This document shows positions 1 to 10,706 of a stretch of DNA of 64,000 nucleotides, piece by piece. The stretch covers positions 1,461,934-1,525,933 of the forward strand of contig NZ_KI421507.1 in NCBI RefSeq assembly GCF_000473205.1. The letters run 5' to 3'. This DNA comes from Pseudophaeobacter arcticus DSM 23566 (GTDB lineage Bacteria > Pseudomonadota > Alphaproteobacteria > Rhodobacterales > Rhodobacteraceae). Each line of letters starts with the position of its first letter. Positions within the stretch are counted from its first letter, which is position 1. The notes under the pieces are model-generated. The model searched no databases and was not told the origin of the DNA. It worked only from the letters and a program-made list of their open reading frames with translations. Both the position numbers and the translations under genes were made by a program.

Positions 1-2455
<2,455 letters not shown>

Positions 2456-2484
2456 GCTGGATTTATCGAAACCTCCACTCTGAA

Positions 2485-2520
2485 GTTCCAAAAAAGTTCG
2501 CAAATGTTCTCAAAAAGTTC
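2485..2520. promoter_or_regulatory. Two tandem LexA (SOS) boxes, GTTC-N7-GTTC
   Basis: Two exact copies of GTTC-N7-GTTC are seen: 2485-2499 (GTTCCAAAAAAGTTC) and 2506-2520 (GTTCTCAAAAAGTTC). Their starts are 21 bases apart, two helical turns, so both would face the same side of the DNA. GTTC-N7-GTTC is the known LexA operator of Rhodobacter and other alphaproteobacteria, unlike the CTG-N10-CAG box of enterics. The boxes sit 104-139 bases before a 40-codon gene on the plus strand, the only gene in this gap. No clear -35/-10 pair was recognised. LexA repression of that gene is an inference. Confidence 0.75.
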
Positions 2521-2623
2521 TTTACAGGATGGGCGTAAAGTGAGAACAAAAGGGCAACAAGACCGACAAAGAGCGGCGCGGTGAAAACCTGGACCCCGAC
2601 AGAGAGTAGTGGAGATAAATCTG

Positions 2624-2746
2624 ATGATGACCCAACTGAAGACAACCCTGCACAATGCCCAATCCACCCTGCTACAGGATGCTATTGGCGCTGTTGCCCT
2701 GATTGTTATGCTTGTTGTTGCCCTTCACCTGCCGGGATTTATGTAG
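2624..2746 (+). CDS. Small single-span membrane protein, probably SOS-regulated
   Basis: A 40-codon gene starting at ATG 2624 (or ATG 2627) with a Shine-Dalgarno GGAGA at 2611-2615 and stop TAG at 2744-2746. The product has a polar N-terminal half with MMTQLKTTLHNAQSTLLQ, then a hydrophobic span from about residue 19 to 38 (AIGAVALIVMLVVALHL) and ends GFM, so it should be an inner-membrane protein with one helix. It resembles the many unannotated short proteins of Rhodobacterales with an amphipathic head and a single span. Two LexA-type boxes lie upstream and a strong terminator downstream, so it forms its own transcription unit. In Caulobacter a LexA-controlled 29-residue membrane peptide, SidA, blocks division; a similar role here is only inferred. 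Confidence 0.72.
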   Translation: MMTQLKTTLHNAQSTLLQDAIGAVALIVMLVVALHLPGFM

Positions 2747-2934
2747 TCGCGCTGTCGTGATCGAGGAGACCTTTTTACCTGGCCCTGAACCCCTATCTAA
2801 TTTCTGCCTGCTGTCTTTATGTCATGTGCGCTGGCATCCATCCCGATGCCTTTGGATCCCCGCCTGATCTTTCCGCCCGGTTGCGCCTAACAACCGGTTT
2901 GCGTGCCTGAACCCCGCATGAAGACGCATCTCCT

Positions 2935-2973
2935 GCCGCCACCATCTGCCCGGATGAGTGGCGGCTTTTTTTT
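2935..2973 (+). terminator. Rho-independent terminator
   Basis: Perfect 8-bp stem GCCGCCAC (2935-2942) with GTGGCGGC (2958-2965), an inner CATC/GATG pairing in the loop, then a run of eight or more T. It lies downstream of the small membrane protein gene on the plus strand. The 190 bases between that gene and this hairpin hold no convincing gene. Confidence 0.8.
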
Positions 2974-3006
2974 CCAGATGCCTTTTTACCAGATTTCCGG
3001 GGTCGC

Positions 3007-4464
3007 TTAGGATTTAAACCCCATGCGCAGGCCGCCCCAGTGCCGGGTGCCGACAAAGACAGGCACGGACAGATCCTTCATCATGACAAAATGCCCACCC
3101 CCCATATCCCGGCGGTAGACCTGCATCAGGAATGGCTCAGAATTTCGCCCGGCTTTGAGCCCCACACGGTCGTCAAAGATCCGTCGGTTGCGGCAATTGG
3201 CAGTGTTCCAGTCGGGATCGGGGCCTTGGGGATGGGAAAAGACCTTATTGTGGGTTGGTAGATAGCCGTTGGTGTCAATCGCGGCACAAAAAACCACGCG
3301 CGGATCAAAATCCAAGGCAGCCTCTAGCAGGGGCGGCAGCGTGGCATCGGTGAGGGCCAGAAAACCTGTGGTGTATTGTTCTGGATTGGTGCCTGGGATC
3401 AGCCGGTAGTTTTTGTCGAACAATGCATTTGACGAGATTTTTCCGGCCGCCAAGGCCGTTTCAAAAATCTCGCTGACCTTGTGACTAAGCTCGGTCACAT
3501 AAGAAATGAACCTCTTGTCGGTGGACTGGCCGCCCAGGGCGACGGTGCCCTGTACCAGCTGTTCGGAAGAGGAAATCAAATTCTCAACCCGGGTATGGGT
3601 GTCATGAATGCCCGTGGTGGTCTCCTTCACGGATTTCCCTATGCGGTTGATATTTGGCGCAAAACTACTCACGGCGTTTTTAACCAGAGCCGCCTCGCTG
3701 AGGATCCGGGCGGTCTGTGTGTTTACCTCGGTGGCCTTTTCTTCAATGCTCTGCAGAGAGCTGTCTGTCTCTCTGGCCTGGCCCAGAATTTTTTCGGCGG
3801 ACCGTGCAACCTTGACCGTTTCATCGTGCAGGAGCGTCACCCAGTTGGACAGGTTTTCGATATTATTGCCAATCTCCCGCGCCGCCGTCTGGGTGCGTTT
3901 GGACAGATCATTGATCGCCTCCGCGACCACGGCAAATCCGCGCCCGGCATCCCCCGCCCGGCTGGCCTCGATCTTGGCGTTGATGGCCAGGATGTTCACC
4001 TGCGCGGCAATATTGGTGATCATCTCGTTGTTTTTGCGGACCGCATCCACGGTATCGCCAATCTGATCCGTGCGTTGCTCCAGATCGTTCACCCATTCGG
4101 CGACTTCCTGACTGCGGCCGCTGTTGTCGCGCACAAATTTCACCGAGGCCTGAACGGACTGGAGTGTTTGTTCGGTGGTGATCGATACCGTCTGGATGGT
4201 ATCAAGAACCTGACCATTTGAGGTGACAACCTGATCAGCCTCTTGGGTGAGTTGCTGCAGAGCGGCTAGTTGGCGCTGCGATTTTTGATCCATCAGGTCC
4301 AGAAAACCGGCAATATCCACGATCTCAAAGCCAAGCTGCGAGGAGATCTGGGTCAGGTGATTGAGTTGCGGATTGTCAGCCGCATGATCCTGACCGGCGA
4401 TGAGCGCAGCACCAGGACCTGGCGCTGGGGCATTGGTTGCCATTTGAGAGACATTTGACTGCAT
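3007..4464 (-). CDS. Soluble methyl-accepting chemotaxis protein with C-terminal sensor-like domain
   Basis: A chemoreceptor of 485 residues if the ATG at 4464 is used; frames further upstream lack receptor-like sequence and enter the spacer after the Fe-S scaffold gene. There is no transmembrane segment, so it should be cytoplasmic. The coiled-coil signalling region covers about residues 60-335, with the CheA/CheW-contacting tip near 152-192 (IAAQVNILAINAKIEASRAG, then GRGFAVVAEAINDLSKRT). The C-terminal ~145 residues form a globular domain with DTNGYLPTHNKVFSHPQG, NCRNRRIFDDR and YRRDMGGGHFVMMKD, placed after the signalling hairpin rather than before it. That module recurs in alphaproteobacterial soluble receptors. 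Its ligand is unknown. No other chemotaxis gene is near. Confidence 0.88.
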   Translation of the reverse strand: MQSNVSQMATNAPAPGPGAALIAGQDHAADNPQLNHLTQISSQLGFEIVDIAGFLDLMDQKSQRQLAALQQLTQEADQVVTSNGQVLDTIQTVSITTEQTLQSVQASVKFVRDNSGRSQEVAEWVNDLEQRTDQIGDTVDAVRKNNEMITNIAAQVNILAINAKIEASRAGDAGRGFAVVAEAINDLSKRTQTAAREIGNNIENLSNWVTLLHDETVKVARSAEKILGQARETDSSLQSIEEKATEVNTQTARILSEAALVKNAVSSFAPNINRIGKSVKETTTGIHDTHTRVENLISSSEQLVQGTVALGGQSTDKRFISYVTELSHKVSEIFETALAAGKISSNALFDKNYRLIPGTNPEQYTTGFLALTDATLPPLLEAALDFDPRVVFCAAIDTNGYLPTHNKVFSHPQGPDPDWNTANCRNRRIFDDRVGLKAGRNSEPFLMQVYRRDMGGGHFVMMKDLSVPVFVGTRHWGGLRMGFKS

Positions 4465-4522
4465 GTTCTGGGCCCGTGTTAGATTAACGGGCCCATCGTA
4501 TTTGAATAAAATAAAGGTGTGG

Positions 4523-4975
4523 TTAAGCGCAGTTTTTCTGCAAAGCGACTTTAAACGCGTCCAGGCTGGCCTCAAGGCAGAGCAGGATCGAGGCGTGGCG
4601 GTTTTTGAATTCGCGTGCCGGAATAAGGACTTCCAGTTCCGCAAAGGGGGCTTTGGGGGCTGGCTGGTTGTCGGTTAGCATGGCTTTCAGCGCATCCCGC
4701 GCGGTTTCCACCTCGGCAAGAGAGCGTCCAATTATGTTTCGTCCAACAACCGAGGCAGAGGCCTGACCCAGAGCGCAGGCTTTGACATCCTGACCAAATT
4801 CGGCAATCCGTCCGTCTTCTATGTTGAGGTCAACCGTGACGGTTGATCCACAAAGCGGCGCGCGCTTTTTGGCCGTGGCATCGGGGTTTTCCAACCGCTC
4901 CAGAAATGGAATATCGGCGGCCAGCGCCAGAATGCGGGACGAATAGAGTTTGATCAGATCTGTTTCGCTGGACAT
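4523..4975 (-). CDS. Iron-sulfur cluster assembly scaffold protein, NifU/IscU N-terminal type
   Basis: A 150-residue protein beginning MSSETDLIKLYSSRILALA. It has the three cysteines expected for an IscU/SufU-type scaffold: PLCGSTV, KACALGQAS and the late LLCLEAS. Such proteins hold a nascent Fe-S cluster for transfer to target enzymes. The start at 4975 follows AAGG at a suitable distance; a longer frame to 5017 is open but would overlap the divergent hisI leader. It is divergent from hisI, and the chemoreceptor gene follows 58 bases downstream on the same strand. The SUF or ISC machinery itself is not in this window, so the partner system is unknown. Confidence 0.85.
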   Translation of the reverse strand: MSSETDLIKLYSSRILALAADIPFLERLENPDATAKKRAPLCGSTVTVDLNIEDGRIAEFGQDVKACALGQASASVVGRNIIGRSLAEVETARDALKAMLTDNQPAPKAPFAELEVLIPAREFKNRHASILLCLEASLDAFKVALQKNCA

Positions 4976-5052
4976 TGGCTGCCTTGGGCTTTCCCTTGGT
5001 GTTTCTTCCCCATACATAGGGAGGCAGATGCAAGATGCAAAAGGTTTTTATA

Positions 5053-5412
5053 ATGTCCTTTGATCACAATAGCCTGAAGTATGACGCTGCCGGGTTGATC
5101 CCCTGTATCGCCCAGGATGAGCAAAGCGGTGAAGTGCTGATGATGGCCTGGATGAACGCGCAAAGCGTTGCCAAAACGCTGGAAACCGGCAAGGTGACCT
5201 ATTGGTCGCGCTCACGCCAGGCCTTTTGGGTCAAGGGGGAAAGTTCGGGCCATGTGCAAACCCTGGTGGACCTGCGCCTGGATTGCGACCGTGATTGTCT
5301 GTTGGCCCTGGTGCATCAGGTGGGGCCTGCCTGTCACACCAACCGGCGCAGCTGTTTTTACACGGCTGTTCGTGACGGCGCGGAACAGGAGTTGATGGCG
5401 CCGATGATCTAG
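5053..5412 (+). CDS. hisI: Phosphoribosyl-AMP cyclohydrolase HisI
   Basis: A 119-residue monofunctional HisI, which opens the adenine ring of PR-AMP in the third step of histidine synthesis. Family signatures include MMAWMNAQSV, TYWSRSRQAFWVKGE and SSGHVQTLVDLRLDCDRDC, with the Zn/Mg ligands in the DCDRDC segment and a final CHTNRRSCF motif. The family usually begins at MSFD (ATG 5053, AAGG upstream). An in-frame ATG at 5035 with GGAGG further upstream would add six residues and cannot be excluded. There is no HisE fusion, as is usual in alphaproteobacteria. It is divergent from the Fe-S scaffold gene and probably shares its promoter region. Confidence 0.95.
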   Translation: MSFDHNSLKYDAAGLIPCIAQDEQSGEVLMMAWMNAQSVAKTLETGKVTYWSRSRQAFWVKGESSGHVQTLVDLRLDCDRDCLLALVHQVGPACHTNRRSCFYTAVRDGAEQELMAPMI

Positions 5413-5496
5413 GGCGCACCAAGGGAAAAGGGCGGCGCTGGCGCGCCGCTGTCTCCGGCGGAGGTATTTGGGGCAAGATGAAAGAGGGGCTGGAGG

Positions 5497-6432
5497 TTAG
5501 TCCAGGCCCACCAATTGGCGGATGTCTTTGGGGCTGGCGCCGTCGCGCCGGTATTTGGCGATGGCACGGGCATCATCGCGTTTGGCGAGCCGTTTGCCCG
5601 CCTCATCGCGGATCAGGCGGTGGTGGTGATAGGTTGGATGGGGAAGGTTCAACAGGGCCTGAAGCAATATATGTATTCGCGTTGCTTCAAAGAGATCCTG
5701 ACCCCGAATGACGTGGTTCACGCCCTGGGCCGCATCGTCCAACACCACTGATAGATGGTATGAGGTTCCCATGCCGCGCCTGGAAAGAACAACGTCGCCG
5801 ATAGTCTTAACCATGTTATCTGGGGTGAATTCAACGAGACCCCGTTCGCCATTCGATCCGTTTCCAGTCTCCAGAAAACTGCCAAAGCTAGCAAAAGACT
5901 TTCCGGGCACTATGCGATTCTGAAACAGGCCGGGCACCATGCCGATCGCTTTTTCCATATCGAGCCTAAGGGGAACATTTTGAGGGCGTTGGTGCTGATC
6001 AGAAAAGACCTGTTCCCATGGCCCCCGGCATGTTCCGGGGTAGATTACCCCGTCTGGCCCCAGCAGAGGCGAACCTTCCTGCGGGGCGGCAGCTGCGGCG
6101 GCGATGTCTTTACGATTGCAGGTGCAGGGGTAGAGGAGACCCAACTGCCACAGACGATCCAGAGCCTCATCGTAGATTGACTGGCGCTCTGACTGGCGCA
6201 TTACCGGTTTGGGCCACCACAATCCAAGCCATTCCAGATCTTCATAGATCTGTGCTTCCCACTGGGGGCGTGCACGAGATTGGTCAATGTCTTCGATCCG
6301 TAGCAGAAATTTGCCCCCCTCAGCCATGGCCATGTCATGGGCCAGTAGGGCGGAGTAGGCGTGGCCCAGGTGCAAGGGGCCAGTGGGCGAGGGGGCAAAG
6401 CGGGTGATGAAGGTCACGGGATCTGCCCCCAT
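5497..6432 (-). CDS. gluQ: Glutamyl-Q tRNA(Asp) synthetase
   Basis: A 311-residue truncated glutamyl-tRNA synthetase paralogue. It keeps the catalytic Rossmann fold, with RFAPSPTGPLHLGHAYSALL (HIGH motif HLGH at 21-24), LLRIEDID, and a KMSKS-like LAKRDD near the end, but lacks an anticodon-binding domain. Zn-binding cysteines are seen in YPCTCNRKD and the later TCRG. Such enzymes charge glutamate onto queuosine-34 of tRNA(Asp). The length (about 300 versus more than 460 for GltX) separates it from GltX. It lies 23 bases behind trmFO on the same strand, giving a tRNA-modification pair. A GTG at residue 6 is an alternative start. Confidence 0.93.
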   Translation of the reverse strand: MGADPVTFITRFAPSPTGPLHLGHAYSALLAHDMAMAEGGKFLLRIEDIDQSRARPQWEAQIYEDLEWLGLWWPKPVMRQSERQSIYDEALDRLWQLGLLYPCTCNRKDIAAAAAAPQEGSPLLGPDGVIYPGTCRGPWEQVFSDQHQRPQNVPLRLDMEKAIGMVPGLFQNRIVPGKSFASFGSFLETGNGSNGERGLVEFTPDNMVKTIGDVVLSRRGMGTSYHLSVVLDDAAQGVNHVIRGQDLFEATRIHILLQALLNLPHPTYHHHRLIRDEAGKRLAKRDDARAIAKYRRDGASPKDIRQLVGLD

Positions 6433-6455
6433 TGGGTTTGTTCAGGCAAAGGTGT

Positions 6456-7799
6456 TCAGGCGAAGTTTTCCAGCCAGGTGGTCCAGGCCGCTTTGGCGCG
6501 ATCCGTATAGGCCTTGTAGCGGTCCTTGCGACCACGGCGCCCCCCTTTCAGGCCCTCGACCGGTTGGAACAGGCCAAAGTTCACATTCATCGGCTGAAAG
6601 GTCTTGGCCTCGGCACCGCCGGTGATGTGATGGATCAGCGCGCCCATGGCACTGTCTTGTGGTACTTCTGGCAGCTCAAGGCCGAGGATCTCGGCGGCGG
6701 CCATGCGACCGGCCAGCAGACCCATGGCCGCACTTTCCACATAGCCCTCGACCCCGGTGATCTGGCCGGCAAAGCGCAGGTGGGGTTTGGATTTCAGCCG
6801 CATCTGGGCATCGAGCAGGGTCGGAGAGTTGAGGAAGGTATTGCGGTGGATGCCGCCAAGCCGGGCAAAATTGGCTTCTTCCAGACCGGGAATCATCCGC
6901 AGCACCTCGGTTTGGGCGCCATATTTCATCTTGGTCTGGAAGCCGACGATATTGAACAGGGTGCCAAGCGCGTTGTCGCGGCGCAGCTGTACCACGGCAT
7001 GGGCTTTGACATCCGGCTGATGTGGATTGGTCAGGCCAACGGGTTTCATCGGGCCAAAGCGCAGGGTCTCGCGGCCGCGCTCCGCCATGACCTCGATCGG
7101 CAGGCAGCCATCAAAATAGCCGGCGGTTTCACCCTCGTGGAATTCGGTCTTATCAGCGGAGAGCAGCGCGTCGATAAAGGCCTCATATTGGTCTTTGGTC
7201 ATCGGGCAGTTGAGATAGGCGGTGCGCTCTGCCTCTGTCTCGCCCTTGTCATAGCGGGACTGCATCCAGGCCTGTGACATATCAATGCTGTCTGCATAGA
7301 TGATTGGCGCGATGGCATCAAAGAAAGCAAGGGCCTCGGCGCCGGTTTCGGCCTGGATGGCCTGGCCAAGGTTGCCGGAGGTCAAAGGCCCGGTGGCAAA
7401 GATCCAGTGGCCGTCCTCGGGCAGGGCGGTGATTTCCTCGTAGGAGACCGCGATATTGGGATGGGATTTCAGCTTGGCTGTCACCGTTTCGGCAAAGGGT
7501 TCGCGATCAACCGCCAATGCACCACCGGCGGGCAGGCGGTGTTCCTCGGCTGTGGCCATGATCACGCCATTTGCGGCGCGCATTTCCCAATGCAGCAGGC
7601 CCACGGCGTTTTGCTCATCGTCATCCGAGCGGAAGGAATTGGAGCAGACCATTTCGCCCAGATTGCCGGTCTGATGGGCAAAGGTTTCCACTTTGGGCCG
7701 CATCTCGTGGATCACCACTTTGACGCCCATGTTCGCAGCCTGCCAGGCTGCCTCGGACCCGGCCATGCCGCCGCCCACGATATGTAATGTCTCTGTCAT
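6456..7799 (-). CDS. trmFO: Methylenetetrahydrofolate-tRNA-(uracil-5-)-methyltransferase TrmFO
   Basis: A 447-residue flavoprotein starting [20 protein letters not shown], with the FAD-binding GGGMAGSE at the N terminus. It also carries [22 protein letters not shown] and a C-terminal [20 protein letters not shown], both typical of TrmFO (formerly Gid). The enzyme forms 5-methyluridine at position 54 of tRNA using methylenetetrahydrofolate and FAD. Start ATG 7799 is chosen; a TTG nine bases upstream is open but less likely. It leads a two-gene tRNA-modification unit with gluQ. TrmFO replaces SAM-dependent TrmA in many alphaproteobacteria and Firmicutes. Confidence 0.95.
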   Translation of the reverse strand: MTETLHIVGGGMAGSEAAWQAANMGVKVVIHEMRPKVETFAHQTGNLGEMVCSNSFRSDDDEQNAVGLLHWEMRAANGVIMATAEEHRLPAGGALAVDREPFAETVTAKLKSHPNIAVSYEEITALPEDGHWIFATGPLTSGNLGQAIQAETGAEALAFFDAIAPIIYADSIDMSQAWMQSRYDKGETEAERTAYLNCPMTKDQYEAFIDALLSADKTEFHEGETAGYFDGCLPIEVMAERGRETLRFGPMKPVGLTNPHQPDVKAHAVVQLRRDNALGTLFNIVGFQTKMKYGAQTEVLRMIPGLEEANFARLGGIHRNTFLNSPTLLDAQMRLKSKPHLRFAGQITGVEGYVESAAMGLLAGRMAAAEILGLELPEVPQDSAMGALIHHITGGAEAKTFQPMNVNFGLFQPVEGLKGGRRGRKDRYKAYTDRAKAAWTTWLENFA

Positions 7800-8275
7800 G
7801 TGGAGCAAATAGGGCAGTGCGCGCCCTTAAGCAATATTGCGCAGGCCCAAATGTGGCAGCAAAGGGGCACAATCAGGCACAATGGGGCAAAGAAGGGAGA
7901 GGCAGGTTTCCAGCGCCCTGTCTGGGGCAAATGGCATGAGTTTTTCGGAGGGGAAACAGTCAGTCCAGAGGTGAGCCATTGTTTCGGCTTTCTGCACCAA
8001 ACGACAAGGCTTGGGGGGAAATAGTCCAAAGTATAGGCGCGAGATCTTTGGGAGAGGGGGTATTTGGGGCCGCTGAGCGGGAATGTCGCCCGGGGAGAGA
8101 GATTCCCGGTTGGAGGGACCTTCCGCTACAGCGGCCCAAATTGTGTCCGGGGCAGAACCTGTGTCATACCCCGTGCCCAATCTTTGCCATTATCTTGCCC
8201 CGATTAAAAGGCCCGATATAGAAACAATAAATCCTGAATGGTAAACAAAGACTAAAATTTTCAGAAAAATTGTCT
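7800..8275. other. Intergenic stretch, no gene recognised
   Basis: About 475 bases between the end of the crotonase-fold gene and the start of trmFO, both on the minus strand. Several short open frames on both strands have no recognisable similarity, no good ribosome site and unusual composition. The part near 7800-7900 presumably holds the trmFO promoter. The right end, from 8200, is AT-rich with a weak hairpin listed separately. It could be a decayed gene, but no family was recognised. Confidence 0.5.
8243..8275 (-). terminator. Possible AT-rich terminator behind the crotonase-fold gene
   Basis: On the minus strand AGAC-AATTTT (8275-8266) can pair with AAAATT (8261-8256) and GTCT (8252-8249) with a three-base bulge, followed by TTTGTTTA. 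The stem is mostly A-T pairs, so strength is doubtful. Confidence 0.3.
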
Positions 8276-9058
8276 CTATTTCCAATCGGGGCTGCGTTTT
8301 TCGATAAAGGCCTGCATGCCCTCAATGGTATCGGGTTGCATCAGATTGGTGACAATGACCTTGCTGGTATAGGCGTAGGCCTCTTCAATCGGCATCTGCA
8401 GTTGTTGGTAGTAGGCCTCTTTGCCGACTTTGACGGCGGCGCCAAGTTTTGCGGCGATCTTATCCGCCAGGGCACGGGTCTCGGCCTCCAGCTGCTCGGC
8501 TGGGACGGCGCGGTTGATCAGCCCCAGCTCAGCAGCGCGGGGGGCTGACATGAATTCGCCGGTGGTGAGCAGTTCAAAGGCGTGTTTACGGGGGATATTG
8601 CGGGATAGGGCGACCATGGGGGTAGAACAAAACAACCCGATGTTGACGCCATTGACGCCAAAGCGGCAATCGTCAGTTGCAACCGCCAGATCACAGGAGG
8701 CAACCAGTTGGCAGCCCGCTGCTGTGGCAATGCCATGGACCTGGGCGATGACCGGCTGCGGCAGGTTTTGCAGCCCCAGCATCACCGAGGTGCAGCGGGC
8801 AAAAAGCCCCTCAAAATAGGACTGTCCCTTGTCCTCTGCTGCGCGCCCAGCGGTCATCTGGCGAATATCATGGCCGGCACAAAAGGCTTTGCCGATACCA
8901 GACAGGATCACGGCCTTGATGCTGGTGTCGTCTTTCAGGGCATCAATCTGCGCCTGCAGCGCCGCCAGCATTTCATCCGAAAGCGCATTCAGGCGCTCGG
9001 GTGCATTCATCTGTAAATGGGCCACTGCATTTTTGTCGTGACGTTCCAGAATTGCCAT
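8276..9058 (-). CDS. Enoyl-CoA hydratase/isomerase family protein (ECHDC3-like) lacking both catalytic glutamates
   Basis: A 260-residue crotonase-fold protein with the CoA-binding and oxyanion-hole segments GKAFCAGHDIRQM and VHGIATAAGCQLVASCDLAVA. In true enoyl-CoA hydratases two glutamates catalyse hydration (Glu144 and Glu164 of the rat enzyme). The aligned positions here appear to be Gln117 (GCQLV) and Gly137 (FGVNGVNIG). The sequence resembles the ECHDC3 branch, whose reaction is uncertain. A ribosome site AGGAGAGCAAG precedes the ATG at 9058. It is divergent from a hotdog thioesterase 58 bases away, which may point to shared acyl-CoA metabolism. Confidence 0.85.
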   Translation of the reverse strand: MAILERHDKNAVAHLQMNAPERLNALSDEMLAALQAQIDALKDDTSIKAVILSGIGKAFCAGHDIRQMTAGRAAEDKGQSYFEGLFARCTSVMLGLQNLPQPVIAQVHGIATAAGCQLVASCDLAVATDDCRFGVNGVNIGLFCSTPMVALSRNIPRKHAFELLTTGEFMSAPRAAELGLINRAVPAEQLEAETRALADKIAAKLGAAVKVGKEAYYQQLQMPIEEAYAYTSKVIVTNLMQPDTIEGMQAFIEKRSPDWK

Positions 9059-9116
9059 CTTGCTCTCCTCCTAGGTTCCGGGTGAACTCTAGGGCGCAAA
9101 GAGGGAGAGGAAAAGC

Positions 9117-9539
9117 ATGGGTTTGGCATTTGAGGCGAGAGAGTTGGAAGCCTATATGGCAGAGATCTTTCCGCAGGTCGCAGATGATTTTGCGATCGAC
9201 GCACTGTCCTGGGAGGGGATTACCATGCGGCTGAAAGTGGCAGAACGCCATCTGCGCCCTGGTGGCACGGTGTCTGGCCCGTCGATGTTTGCGCTGGCCG
9301 ATGTCACTGTCTATGCGCTGGTGCTGTCGCGTCTGGGCCGCAAGGCGCTGGCGGTGACCACCAATTGCTCGCTTGATTTTATGCGCAAGCCCGAGGCGGG
9401 GCTAGATATTATTGCCAAAGGCCAGTTGCTGAAACTGGGGCGCAGCCTGGCGGTAGGGGATGTTCATATGTTCTCTGCAGGATCGGATAAGATGGTGGCG
9501 CGGTCCACCATGACCTATTCGATCCCACCAGAGCGCTGA
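9117..9539 (+). CDS. PaaI-type hotdog-fold thioesterase
   Basis: A 140-residue protein of the PaaI/YbaW hotdog type that probably hydrolyses an acyl-CoA or aryl-CoA. Family features include the hotdog helix segment GGTVSGPSMFALADVTVYALVLS, where asparagine/aspartate and glycine positions of the active site usually lie, and TTNCSLDFMRKPE. GAGAGGAAAAGC precedes ATG 9117. It is divergent from the ECHDC3-like gene and ends 17 bases before the convergent psd gene. The substrate cannot be told from sequence. Confidence 0.82.
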   Translation: MGLAFEARELEAYMAEIFPQVADDFAIDALSWEGITMRLKVAERHLRPGGTVSGPSMFALADVTVYALVLSRLGRKALAVTTNCSLDFMRKPEAGLDIIAKGQLLKLGRSLAVGDVHMFSAGSDKMVARSTMTYSIPPER

Positions 9540-9556
9540 GCAGTGAAGCTTGAGCG

Positions 9557-10450
9557 TTACAGGATCGCAGTTGCCAGCGGCTGGCCAACCTTGACCAGGG
9601 TTTCCCGGCCTTTGGCGCTGTTTTCTACCAGATCAGGGCTAAAGCTGACCCGGCCGGGCTGAAAGACCACCACAACAGTGGAGCCACCGAACTTGAAATA
9701 GCCCTTTTCCTGCATCTTGTTGACGGGGCCGGAGGCCAGGGTGTTGATGATTGATCCCACCCCAAAGGCGCCAATTTCGCTAAAGCAATAGGTGTCAATC
9801 TTATCGTTTTTTATCAAGGTGTTGCAGCGCTTGTTTTCCCCAAAAACATCCGGGCCAGCGCCCAGGGCAATAGGGTTTACCGAATGCAGCGCTCCGGCAA
9901 TCTCTTGGGTGGTTTCAATCTGGCCAGAGGCGGGGAAATGATAGCGGTGGTAGTCCGCAGGGCAGAGACGCACGATGGCCAGCGCCCCGCCCAGAAACTG
10001 CTCTGACAGACCTGGCAGCATTGATGTGATCGACATCGGATGGCCTTTGACCGGGACAAAGACATCTTTGTCCAGTTTGGGAAAGACCAGAACCCGTCCA
10101 TCCGCCGGGGCGACAATCTCGCGCGGGTCATCGGAATAGGGGCGCGCTTCGGGCTTGAGGTGGCGGGCAAAGAAATCGTTGAACGAGCTGTAGGCCTGCG
10201 CGGGTCGCACCGCTTCCTCCATGTCGATGGAGAGCTCTTCAATGACCGAGGCGATTTTGCCGCGCGACAGCGGGCTGTCATACCACAGACCAAACAAGCG
10301 GCTTATTAGGGAGCTGCGAAACAACAGGCGCTCTATCAGGCTGGAACTGGCATCCTGATAGGCCCAGCGGATCCATTTTTCGCCCAGGATGACTTCGTCA
10401 AATACCCTGCCGCTGTCCCGGTCGACCACTTGAATTGGGGTGTTCTGCAT
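9557..10450 (-). CDS. psd: Phosphatidylserine decarboxylase proenzyme
   Basis: A 297-residue proenzyme that makes phosphatidylethanolamine from phosphatidylserine at the inner membrane. The self-cleavage motif GGST is at 255-258, where Ser257 becomes the pyruvoyl group. The conserved PADGRV (Asp117) and DYHRYHFPASG (His168/His171) segments complete the expected charge relay. Start ATG 10450 follows AAGG at nine bases. A longer frame to 10537 adds a low-complexity, arginine-rich tail without family support. The length suits the larger psd subfamily seen in many alphaproteobacteria. No pssA gene is adjacent in this window; the gene stands alone, convergent with the thioesterase gene. Confidence 0.93.
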   Translation of the reverse strand: MQNTPIQVVDRDSGRVFDEVILGEKWIRWAYQDASSSLIERLLFRSSLISRLFGLWYDSPLSRGKIASVIEELSIDMEEAVRPAQAYSSFNDFFARHLKPEARPYSDDPREIVAPADGRVLVFPKLDKDVFVPVKGHPMSITSMLPGLSEQFLGGALAIVRLCPADYHRYHFPASGQIETTQEIAGALHSVNPIALGAGPDVFGENKRCNTLIKNDKIDTYCFSEIGAFGVGSIINTLASGPVNKMQEKGYFKFGGSTVVVVFQPGRVSFSPDLVENSAKGRETLVKVGQPLATAIL

Positions 10451-10557
10451 GTGATCCGCCTTGCTGTGCCTTGGTCCTCGCCGCCTAGCAGAAGCGGGCG
10501 CAAGCGCCAAGAGGGGCTGGCAGGGCGGCGCCGTCAAAAAGGGCAGGGATGGATTGG

Positions 10558-10577
10558 TTATAGTTTTTAACTATAAT
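10558..10577. promoter_or_regulatory. Candidate LysR-type operator upstream of the ABC operon
   Basis: A perfect 8-bp inverted repeat TTATAGTT-TTT-AACTATAA (10558-10576) containing ATAG-N7-CTAT, which is a T-N11-A LysR box (T10561, A10573). It lies 130 bases before the ABC binding-protein gene. The pattern TTAT-N9-CTATAAT is repeated as TTAT-N9-CTATACT at 14721-14740 beside the LysR gene. Regulation by that LysR protein is an inference. Confidence 0.6.
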
Positions 10578-10706
10578 AATCATTCCCGTTATCTGTTTGT
10601 CCAATGAGGGTAAGCTGTGCAAGCGTCACCGCACAGATGCCAAGGGGCACAGGCCTGCGCCGTTACGCCCTGAGAGAGCAATTCAGAACCGACAAAGGAG
10701 TGACAC

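Noticed and set aside
2819..2890. 23-codon frame after the small SOS-linked gene
   Set aside because: No ribosome site, no hydrophobic or conserved-looking sequence, and it precedes the terminator; probably transcript tail.
7827..8180. 117-codon minus-strand frame in the trmFO upstream gap
   Set aside because: Overlaps the presumed promoter, lacks a ribosome site and resembles nothing; treated as intergenic.
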